A stretch of 10,566 nucleotides of DNA from RGIG1959 sp045540655. GTDB taxonomy: Bacteria; Bacillota; Clostridia; Oscillospirales; Acutalibacteraceae. The notes beneath the pieces were generated by a model that saw nothing but the letters and a program-made list of their open reading frames with translations, did no database searches and had not been told where the DNA came from. A program made the position numbers and the translations under genes. The stretch spans positions 1-10,566 of the forward strand of contig JAZQHP010000053.1 of the NCBI GenBank assembly GCA_045540655.1. Direction: 5' to 3'. Below are positions 1 to 5,881 of the stretch, one piece after another (the first letter of the stretch is position 1; each line of letters starts with the position of its first letter).

Positions 1-43
1 AATACATCAGAATACGCTCGGATTACAATATGTAAAACACCGA

Positions 44-72
44 TTGACAACCGATGGCTTGTATAGTATACT
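44..72 (+). promoter_or_regulatory. Sigma-A-type promoter of the dockerin gene
   Basis: A perfect -35 TTGACA lies at 44-49 and a -10 TATACT at 67-72, separated by exactly 17 nt. Transcription would begin near 79, giving a leader of about 93 nt before the ATG at 172. A second TATAAT at 124-129 has no credible -35 partner and is less convincing. This is a motif match only; no start site was measured. Confidence 0.8.
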
Positions 73-78
73 GAAATT

Positions 79-171
79 GAAAACAGCTCCTTAGATGGTA
101 AGGAAAATGGCGAGCTTGGATTGTATAATAGATGAAAGATAGGCTTTCAACAAGATAAGGAGGCGTAGCGT
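79..171 (+). promoter_or_regulatory. Structured 5' leader with competing Shine-Dalgarno pairing
   Basis: The leader holds two small hairpins, each a 6-bp stem with a 5-nt loop: TCCTTA (88-93) with TAAGGA (99-104), and TGAAAG (133-138) with CTTTCA (144-149). The left arm CTCCTTA (87-93) is also perfectly complementary to TAAGGAG (156-162), the core of the ribosome binding site AAGGAGG at 157-163. The pairings 87-93/156-162 and 88-93/99-104 exclude each other. That would suit a translational switch, but the helices are short and regulation is inference. Confidence 0.35.
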
Positions 172-2052
172 ATGAAAAAATGGCGTGCTCGGATAGCGGT
201 ATTGGTCATGACGGCGTTGCTGATCGCGGGCATTCCCGTGAGCCAGGCATCGGCGTCAACGGTGACCGTCGTGGCATTTGAGACACAGGATGTGTCCCTG
301 TACGAATGCGGAGAAGGGCAGTGGATGAACATCGGAGGCGATGAATGGTTTTTGTACGTCTATGAGCCGATTTGTACAGCCATTCTCAGCGACGGCACGC
401 GTGTAACAGGCACGGCAACGCAAATCGCCGGTCAGACCGGGTTGTGGGCGGTGGATTACACCGACGGCCAAAGTGCGCAGACGCCCTGGGGCGTGGGGGA
501 GCATACCGCCGCGATCGTGTACGGGGATGTACGCGGGGAATTTACCGTCACGGTACAAGAAACGCCTGTCGCGTCCGTGGAAGCGGTGACGACCGATGTG
601 AAAGAGTATCATGTCGACGGTTATTACGACGGATATACCGACCCGCAAACGGGAGAGTATGTGCGTGATGCCTGGTTCCGTTACGATGCGCCGCGGGTCA
701 TGATGACGGTGACGTACAAGGACGGCACGGTGCTGACAGGCGACCGCGAAGACGTTTACCGTGCATCGGGATATCCTCCGTCGTATCGTGTGACACAGTC
801 TTACGGCAACGAGCTTAAAATCGGTGACAACCCCGCAACGCTGGTCTTTATGGGCGTGCGGACGGATATCACCGTGACGGTAGTGGATCGCATTGATCGC
901 GTGGAGTGGTCAACGTATCCCGACAAAACCGACTATCTTTACGGCGAGCATCGCGACCTGCGCGGCGGCGCGCTTCGCGTGTGGTACACGGACGGTACGT
1001 ATGAAGATGTTGCCGTTGAAAATGGGGAGATAAGCGGATCGGCAACGGTGGAGCGCCTCGGGAAAACGTATTCTTTGGAACAGCTGTCGGAAGCATACCT
1101 TACGAAGGACACGATTTCGTTCTCCTTTCTTGATTTCCCGCTCGTGTGTGCGGTGACCTTACGGGAACCGCCCGAAACCTTGGAACTGTCGGTGAAGGAC
1201 GATCGCACCTTGTCGTTTGCGGTGGACGGTGAATGGTTTGATGTGCGACGCTTTACTCCCGCCCGGCACAGCTTCGGGTCAGATACGATCGTCGGCGGTC
1301 CGCTGTATACCGATCATGGCGAACTCTATGCGTCGTTTACGTTGAAGGCGGACGGCACCATGACGATGAGCCTCGGCGAAAGCTATCGGGACACGGATGT
1401 GTATGCACAGAGCAATGCGGTGAACGATCAGGACTGGGTGCTGGTGGTGGATAACGCATCCGCGATGATGCACACCGTGTATGCCAACCGGGGGAATATC
1501 GATTCTTTTGACGGCAACATCACCGCCGGGACATTGGATGATCTGATTTTGCTGGCAGTGGAACTGCAAATCGATTATCAGGCGGTTATCGGCGGCATCA
1601 TGCCCACGGAATATACGTGTTCTGCAGAGGATATGAATCGGTTGCTCAAGCTCTCCTACGGTAAAACGGCGGATGTGACACAAAGCCGCTTTTACTGCGC
1701 CGAAGATCAAAAGCTGTATGTACCGCTGAAATATCTGTCGTGTACGGTACTCTTTGACGATGTGTCGCCGGTGTTCGGTGATGGTGCGTGGCATGTGCAG
1801 GCGTATACCTCGACGGACGAGAGTATGTATTATACGTTGGACGAAGCATTCCACCTGACAGGCTTTGATGTGCGCGACCGCGGCGATGTCTCGGGAGACG
1901 GCGCCTTGGCGACGAGCGATGCGCGGCAAATGTTGCTCGGCGTAGTCGGGGCAAAAGCGCTGACGCGTGCTCAGCAGGCGGCGGCCGATATGGACGGCAA
2001 CGGGACTGTCAATACGAGCGATGTCCGTGCGGTTTTGAGAATGTCCCTTTGA
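172..2052 (+). CDS. Secreted Ig-like repeat protein with C-terminal dockerin
   Basis: A 626-residue exported protein. Residues 1-28 form a signal peptide (basic MKKWRAR start, hydrophobic core, Ala-Ser-Ala at 26-28). Three repeats resembling bacterial Ig-like group 3 domains follow (about 31-128, 132-238, 240-336), each with a GxY/DGT-type strand and closing Val/Thr-rich strand. Residues 337-565 form a region I cannot assign. The C-terminus is a type I dockerin-like module: two calcium loops at 572-583 (D, S, D, D ligands) and 606-617 (D, D, N, D). Positions 10-11 of both loops are Thr-Ser, the positions that in known dockerins help decide cohesin partner. The start is fixed by AAGGAGG 8 nt upstream and the signal peptide. 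It is monocistronic between a strong promoter and terminator. No catalytic domain is recognised; adhesion or attachment through a cohesin is inferred. Confidence 0.85.
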   Translation: MKKWRARIAVLVMTALLIAGIPVSQASASTVTVVAFETQDVSLYECGEGQWMNIGGDEWFLYVYEPICTAILSDGTRVTGTATQIAGQTGLWAVDYTDGQSAQTPWGVGEHTAAIVYGDVRGEFTVTVQETPVASVEAVTTDVKEYHVDGYYDGYTDPQTGEYVRDAWFRYDAPRVMMTVTYKDGTVLTGDREDVYRASGYPPSYRVTQSYGNELKIGDNPATLVFMGVRTDITVTVVDRIDRVEWSTYPDKTDYLYGEHRDLRGGALRVWYTDGTYEDVAVENGEISGSATVERLGKTYSLEQLSEAYLTKDTISFSFLDFPLVCAVTLREPPETLELSVKDDRTLSFAVDGEWFDVRRFTPARHSFGSDTIVGGPLYTDHGELYASFTLKADGTMTMSLGESYRDTDVYAQSNAVNDQDWVLVVDNASAMMHTVYANRGNIDSFDGNITAGTLDDLILLAVELQIDYQAVIGGIMPTEYTCSAEDMNRLLKLSYGKTADVTQSRFYCAEDQKLYVPLKYLSCTVLFDDVSPVFGDGAWHVQAYTSTDESMYYTLDEAFHLTGFDVRDRGDVSGDGALATSDARQMLLGVVGAKALTRAQQAAADMDGNGTVNTSDVRAVLRMSL

Positions 2053-2077
2053 AACAAGTATAAAGCATAAACAGAAT

Positions 2078-2124
2078 GCCCGCCGTGTTCCCCTTGCGGA
2101 ACGCGGCGGGCGCTTTGCTTTTTT
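2078..2124 (+). terminator. Rho-independent terminator of the dockerin gene
   Basis: The arms GCCCGCCGTGTTCC (2078-2091) and GGAACGCGGCGGGC (2098-2111) pair over 14 bp with one T-G wobble around a 6-nt loop. A run of six T follows at 2119-2124 after a short spacer. Read on the minus strand the stem also lies just past the cysteine synthase stop, but the T-run there is poor, so it may only partly stop that transcript. Confidence 0.85.
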
Positions 2125-2128
2125 GCAG

Positions 2129-3055
2129 TTATCCGAACAGCGGAGTGGAGAAGTAGCGTTCGGCAGTGTCGGGCAGGACGGTGACGACCGTTTTACCGGG
2201 ACCGAGCTTTTTGGCGAGCTTGATGGCGGCGGCGACGTTGGTGCCGCTGGAGATGCCGCACAGAATGCCTTCCTTGGAAGCGAGGTCTTTGGAGGTCCGG
2301 ATCGCTTCTTCATCCTTGATGATGCAGATGTCGTTGAAGATGGAGAGATTCAGAATTTTCGGAATCACGCCGTCGCCGATCCCCATCTGCAGGTGAGTGC
2401 CGATGGAGCCGCCCGACAGGATCGCGGCGTCCTCGGGCTCCACCGCCCAGATTTCGATGTCGGGGTTGGCTTCCTTCAGCGTTTCGCCGATGCCCGTGAT
2501 GGTGCCGCCCGTGCCGATGCCCGAGCAGAAGCCGTGAATCGGGGCGTTGACCTGGCGCAGAATCTCCTTGCCGGTCTGGTTGCGCTGAATGGCGACGTTG
2601 GCGGGGTTTTCAAACTGTTGCGGCACAAAGACGCGCGGGTCGTCCTTTTGCATCTGCAGGGCGATCTGCAGGCATTCTTCGATGCAGGCGCCGATGTTGC
2701 CCGCATCATGCACCAGGCGCACCTCCGCGCCGTAGTGATTGACGAGCTTGCGGCGTTCCTCACTGACCGAATCGGGCATGATGATGATGGTGCGGTAGCC
2801 GCGTACCGCGCCGACCAGCGCCAGTCCGATGCCCTGGTTGCCCGAGGTCGGCTCGACGATGATCGTGTCCTCGTGGATCAGACCGCGTGCTTCCGCGTCG
2901 CAGATCATGTTGAAGGCGGTGCGGGTTTTGATGGAACCGCCGACGTTGAGACCTTCAAATTTGACGAGAATGTCGGCGCTGTCCTTGTCAACCATATGAG
3001 ACAATCGAATGATCGGCGTGTCGCCGATGGCTTCGAGAATGTTGTTGTAAACCAT
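2129..3055 (-). CDS. cysK: Cysteine synthase (O-acetylserine sulfhydrylase)
   Basis: A 308-residue PLP enzyme of fold type II, the usual length for cysteine synthase, which makes cysteine from O-acetylserine and sulfide in the cytoplasm. Visible motifs: GDTPIIRL near the N-terminus, the PLP lysine K43 in GGSIKTR, the substrate loop TSGNQG at 70-75, QQFENPAN at 146-153, the PLP-phosphate loop GTGGT at 181-185, and GISSGTN at 267-273. Two motifs differ from the classical enzyme, SVKDR to SIKTR and TSGNTG to TSGNQG; I recall both as common in clostridial homologues. The start is supported by GGAGGTGA (3071-3064) 8 nt before the ATG. It is a single-gene unit converging on the dockerin gene. A relative using another acceptor or thiol is possible, so the family is surer than the substrate. 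Confidence 0.9.
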   Translation of the reverse strand: MVYNNILEAIGDTPIIRLSHMVDKDSADILVKFEGLNVGGSIKTRTAFNMICDAEARGLIHEDTIIVEPTSGNQGIGLALVGAVRGYRTIIIMPDSVSEERRKLVNHYGAEVRLVHDAGNIGACIEECLQIALQMQKDDPRVFVPQQFENPANVAIQRNQTGKEILRQVNAPIHGFCSGIGTGGTITGIGETLKEANPDIEIWAVEPEDAAILSGGSIGTHLQMGIGDGVIPKILNLSIFNDICIIKDEEAIRTSKDLASKEGILCGISSGTNVAAAIKLAKKLGPGKTVVTVLPDTAERYFSTPLFG

Positions 3056-3076
3056 GCTTTATGTCACCTCCGCTCT

Positions 3077-3085
3077 ATTATAGCA
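3077..3085 (-). promoter_or_regulatory. Extended -10 promoter of cysK
   Basis: On the minus strand TGC precedes a perfect TATAAT (3082-3077), an extended -10 element. The best 17-nt-spaced -35 candidate is TGGCAA (3105-3100), a weak match that is usual for extended -10 promoters. The predicted start near 3070 falls inside the Shine-Dalgarno sequence at 3071-3064, giving an unusually short leader of about 15 nt. Confidence 0.6.
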
Positions 3086-3132
3086 GAGAGGGGGCGGGTT
3101 TGCCACTCTTTTTTTCAAAAAATGTAATTTTC

Positions 3133-3165
3133 AAAAAAAGGACGAAACCGCATAGGGTTTCGTCC
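3133..3165 (-). terminator. Rho-independent terminator of the metal-efflux operon
   Basis: On the minus strand a perfect 10-bp stem (GGACGAAACC at 3140-3149 with GGTTTCGTCC at 3156-3165, 6-nt loop) is followed directly by seven T (the A-run at 3133-3139). It lies 15 nt beyond the ATPase stop and separates that operon from the cysK promoter downstream. Confidence 0.9.
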
Positions 3166-3180
3166 CTTTGATCGTGCTGT

Positions 3181-5049
3181 TTATATGCGTTTGACCGACA
3201 GGGCGCGCACGGCGTTAAGAATCGCCAGCACCATCACGCCGACGTCTGCAAACACCGCCAGCCACAGATTGGCAATGCCGCATGCGCCGAGCAGAAGGCA
3301 GATGCCTTTGATGCCGAGCGCGAACACAATGTTCTGGGTGACGATGCGTCGCGCTTTTTTGGACAGCCGGATCGCGCGCACAACGCTTTGCGGATCGTCG
3401 TCCATCAGCACCAGATCCGCCGCTTCGATGGCGGCGTCGGAGCCGATGCCGCCCATGGCAATGCCCACATCCGCGCGGGACAGCACAGGCGCATCGTTGA
3501 TGCCGTCGCCTACAAATACCACCGCGCCGTCATCGCGCAGGGCGCGTTCCACGCGTTCCACCTTGTCCGCGGGCAACAGTCCCGCATGCACGCGGGGAAT
3601 GCCCAGTTCGGTTGCCACCGCTTTGGCGACAGCTTCGCTGTCCCCCGTCAGCAAAACGGTATCGCTCACACCGATGCGGGTAAGCGCACGGATGGCGTGG
3701 GCGGCGGTGGGCTTGACGGTGTCGCGGATGGTGATATAGCCGCGGTACTGTCCGTCTGCCGCCACCAGCACCGCCGTGCCGTCCGGTAAGGCGGCGGGCA
3801 GGGCGATGCCTTGCTCGGTCAACAACCGCCCATTGCCGACGGCGACTTGTACGCCGCCGACCGTGGCGATCACACCGCGTCCGCTGAGTTCCGTGGCATC
3901 GCTCACCGTTTCTTCGAGCGGTTTGCTGTACGCCTGCACCACACTGCGTGCGACAGGGTGGGAGGAGATCTGTTCGGCATGGGCGGCAAGGCGCAAAAGC
4001 GTATCCTCGTCGCCGTCGACGGCACAAACTGCTTCCGCTTCAAAGTGACCGCGGGTCAGTGTGCCGGTTTTATCCCACATCACGGTGCGCGCCGCGGCAA
4101 GGGTTTCCAGATAGTTGGAGCCTTTGACGAGGATCCCCAGCTTGCCCGCACCGCCGATGGCGGCAAAATAGGTCAGCGGCACACTCACCACCAACGCACA
4201 CGGACAGCTGATGACCAGGAAGGTCAGTGCGCGGTAAACCCATTCCGAAAAGAGCGGCTCCCGCCCGCCGATCCACAGCGCCAGCGGCGGCAACGTCGCG
4301 AGCGCGAGCGCAGACAGGCAGACGATGGGGGTGTAGACCCGTGCGAACCGCGAGATGAAGCGTTCACTGCGAGCTTTGCGGGAGGAGGCATTTTCCACCA
4401 TATCCAGAATGCGGGATACGGTGGATTCACCGAATTCTTTGGTAGTACGCAGGATCAGCATGCCCGACAGGTTGACACTGCCGCTGAGCACCTCGTCGCC
4501 GACAGTGACGTCGCGCGGCAGACTTTCGCCCGTCAGGGCGGCGGTGTCAAGCGAGGACTCCCCGCTTTCGACGATGCCGACGATGGGCACGCGTTCCCCG
4601 GGAAAGACCGCGATGCGGGTACCGATCCCGACTTCGTCGGGATCCACGGCCTCCCAGTCGCCGTCTGTTTCCACGTTTGCCGTGTCGGGGCGGATGTTCA
4701 TCAGTTCGCCGATGTGACGGCGGCTTTTGCCGACGGCGTAGCTTTGAAACCACTCGCCCAGCTGATAAAACAGCATGACCGCCACCGCTTCGGTGTATTC
4801 ATCCGTGCGCGTCGCCGCGAGCACCAAGGCGCCGACGGTGGCAACCGCCATGAGGAAGTTTTCGTCGAATAAGCGACGGTGAAACAGCCCCATCCCCGCT
4901 TTCATCAGAATGTCGTAGCCGATGATGAGATAGGGGATCAGATAGAGCGCCAGCCGCCACAACCCCGTGACGGGCAGAAAGGTGCAGACAATCGTCAGCA
5001 CGGCGGCCGTCAGTATGCGGATGAGCATCCGCCGTTGTTTGATAGTCAT
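3181..5049 (-). CDS. P1B-type metal-exporting ATPase (Zn/Cd/Pb class)
   Basis: A 622-residue membrane pump that would expel divalent soft metals using ATP. Motifs in order: actuator TGES at 173-176, the intramembrane metal site SCPCALV with CPC at 282-284, the phosphorylated aspartate D326 in DKTGTLT, the SSHPVA histidine-proline pair at 364-365, and GDGINDAP at 514-521. K581 (ALGIKG) and D602 (FADVG) match the Lys and Asp that mark the ZntA/CadA zinc-cadmium-lead group in the last two helices. Residues 1-60 hold membrane helices and no CxxC metal-binding domain; that domain is the separate upstream gene 16 nt away. The ATG is preceded by GGAGGGG (5062-5056). The main alternative, copper export, is disfavoured by K581/D602 and the ArsR-type control. 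Confidence 0.93.
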   Translation of the reverse strand: MTIKQRRMLIRILTAAVLTIVCTFLPVTGLWRLALYLIPYLIIGYDILMKAGMGLFHRRLFDENFLMAVATVGALVLAATRTDEYTEAVAVMLFYQLGEWFQSYAVGKSRRHIGELMNIRPDTANVETDGDWEAVDPDEVGIGTRIAVFPGERVPIVGIVESGESSLDTAALTGESLPRDVTVGDEVLSGSVNLSGMLILRTTKEFGESTVSRILDMVENASSRKARSERFISRFARVYTPIVCLSALALATLPPLALWIGGREPLFSEWVYRALTFLVISCPCALVVSVPLTYFAAIGGAGKLGILVKGSNYLETLAAARTVMWDKTGTLTRGHFEAEAVCAVDGDEDTLLRLAAHAEQISSHPVARSVVQAYSKPLEETVSDATELSGRGVIATVGGVQVAVGNGRLLTEQGIALPAALPDGTAVLVAADGQYRGYITIRDTVKPTAAHAIRALTRIGVSDTVLLTGDSEAVAKAVATELGIPRVHAGLLPADKVERVERALRDDGAVVFVGDGINDAPVLSRADVGIAMGGIGSDAAIEAADLVLMDDDPQSVVRAIRLSKKARRIVTQNIVFALGIKGICLLLGACGIANLWLAVFADVGVMVLAILNAVRALSVKRI

Positions 5050-5065
5050 GGGTATCCCCTCCGTG

Positions 5066-5287
5066 TCAGCGAATCACGATGTCGCATCCGAAGGCGACCT
5101 TGCGGCAGGCTTTGAGGACGGCGGGCATCACCTGCGCGGGATCGGAACCCTCCTCGAAATCCACGATCATTTTCAACAGCATGAAATTGACGGTCGCCTT
5201 GCGCACGCCGTCCACGTTGTTGGCGGCCTGTTCCATGTTGGAGGCACACACGGCGCAGTCCACATCGATCTTATATACCTTTCTCAA
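5066..5287 (-). CDS. Stand-alone HMA metal-binding protein
   Basis: A small protein (73 residues) consisting of one heavy-metal-associated domain. It carries DCAVC (D10, C11, C14), the Asp-Cys-x-x-Cys form seen in ZntA/CadA zinc-cadmium-lead pumps rather than the Thr-Cys-x-x-Cys of copper chaperones, then NVDGVRKATVNF typical of the HMA fold. Two further cysteines (C61, C68) lie near the C-terminus. I place the start at TTG (5287-5285): AAGGAG sits 9 nt upstream and the domain begins at once. A longer reading from 5359 would run through the promoter and operator, so it is rejected. As first gene of the operon, 16 nt before the ATPase, it probably replaces the pump's missing N-terminal domain or hands it metal. 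Confidence 0.85.
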   Translation of the reverse strand: MRKVYKIDVDCAVCASNMEQAANNVDGVRKATVNFMLLKMIVDFEEGSDPAQVMPAVLKACRKVAFGCDIVIR

Positions 5288-5306
5288 AGCGATACACTCC
5301 TTTTTA

Positions 5307-5330
5307 ACAATTAAACGTTTGTTTAATTGT
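5307..5330 (-). promoter_or_regulatory. ArsR/SmtB-type operator palindrome
   Basis: A perfect inverted repeat, ACAATTAAAC (5307-5316) and GTTTAATTGT (5321-5330), with 4 nt between. It begins immediately downstream of the -10 box of the efflux operon and covers the predicted transcription start near 5324. AT-rich palindromes of this kind are bound by ArsR/SmtB-family repressors, and the gene for one starts 115 nt away on the other strand. Binding by that protein is inferred. Confidence 0.75.
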
Positions 5331-5359
5331 ATTATACCCGATGATGCCCTGTCTGTCAA
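5331..5359 (-). promoter_or_regulatory. Consensus promoter of the metal-efflux operon
   Basis: On the minus strand TTGACA (5359-5354) and TATAAT (5336-5331) are both perfect and separated by 17 nt. A promoter this strong normally needs a repressor, in keeping with the palindrome abutting its -10 box. Transcription should start near 5324 and pass through the HMA and ATPase genes. Confidence 0.88.
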
Positions 5360-5382
5360 GCGAAAACCGCACGAATTTTGTC

Positions 5383-5411
5383 TTGTGCGTTCAAAAAAGA
5401 TATGCTATACT
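5383..5411 (+). promoter_or_regulatory. Promoter of the ArsR-family gene
   Basis: TTGTGC (5383-5388) and TATACT (5406-5411) with a 17-nt spacer lie 33 nt before the ATG at 5445. The -35 is weak and the -10 good, suggesting modest expression. It diverges from the efflux promoter with about 23 nt between the two -35 boxes. No second copy of the operator palindrome is seen here. Confidence 0.6.
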
Positions 5412-5444
5412 GAAAACAGAGTTCACAGCAGGGAGGGATACGTC

Positions 5445-5816
5445 ATGACGCACGGGCATCTGCCGCACGATCACGGACAGCCGCACGAAGCGCTCGAATC
5501 GGCGTTTCAGAGCGGCGACGCATTTGAGCCGCTTGCCGCATTGTTCGGCGAACTGGGTGATGCGAGTCGGTTGCGCATCTTCTGGATGCTGTGCCATTGC
5601 GAAGAATGCGTCATCAATCTCTCGGCGATCATGGACATGAGTAGTCCTGCGGTATCGCATCATCTGCGGCGGCTCAAAGCGGCGGGACTGATTCAAGGGC
5701 GCCGCGACGGCAAAGAGGTTTACTATTCCGCCGTGGATTGTCCGTCGGCGAAAGCGCTTCACGATGCGATCGAACAGCTCATGGAGATCCGTTGCCCTCT
5801 GCCGCCAACCGAATAA
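5445..5816 (+). CDS. ArsR/SmtB-family metal-sensing repressor
   Basis: A winged helix-turn-helix regulator of 123 residues, the usual family size. It should hold the efflux promoter off until metal binds. The DNA-binding core is visible from LGDASRLRI (37-45) through the recognition helix SSPAVSHHLRRLKAAGLI (66-83) to the wing RRDGKEVYYS (86-95). Likely metal ligands are C50, C52 and C55 (CxCxxC before the HTH, where CadC/ArsR have ELCVCDL) and an N-terminal tail with five histidines in the first 14 residues. The C-terminal helix has H106 and C117 but not the complete DxH...Hxx(E/H) zinc site of SmtB. The ATG is chosen for GGGAGG (5431-5436) 8 nt upstream; earlier in-frame starts would precede the promoter. 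It diverges from its presumed target operon. Confidence 0.88.
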   Translation: MTHGHLPHDHGQPHEALESAFQSGDAFEPLAALFGELGDASRLRIFWMLCHCEECVINLSAIMDMSSPAVSHHLRRLKAAGLIQGRRDGKEVYYSAVDCPSAKALHDAIEQLMEIRCPLPPTE

Positions 5817-5827
5817 GCACTCATAAG

Positions 5828-5865
5828 AAAAGCGATGAGCTCTCGCGGGAGCTCATCGCTTTTTT
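5828..5865 (+). terminator. Bidirectional terminator between arsR-type and propeller genes
   Basis: AAAAGCGATGAGCTC (5828-5842) pairs perfectly with GAGCTCATCGCTTTT (5849-5863) around a 6-nt loop, and six T occupy 5860-5865. The A-run on the left arm makes it functional on the minus strand too, 17 nt beyond the stop of the convergent propeller gene. Confidence 0.92.
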
Positions 5866-5881
5866 GATGGATTCCGTTCGG

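Noticed and set aside
101..129. Second promoter with TATAAT at 124-129
   Set aside because: The -10 is perfect but no acceptable -35 or extended TGn element is present, so it is not listed as a promoter.
1279..2313. 344-codon minus-strand open frame spanning the terminator and two genes
   Set aside because: It crosses the stop regions of both the dockerin and cysK genes and shows no recognisable domain.
2123..3127. Long plus-strand open frame (334 codons) antisense to cysK
   Set aside because: It is the GC-rich shadow of a clear cysteine synthase; its translation resembles no protein and begins inside a terminator T-run.
3811..4872. 353-codon plus-strand open frame opposite the ATPase
   Set aside because: All P-type ATPase motifs are on the other strand; this frame has none and no ribosome site.
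5079..5444. N-terminal extension of the ArsR-family protein
   Set aside because: The in-frame extension runs across the HMA gene, its operator and both promoters; the ATG at 5445 has a proper ribosome site.
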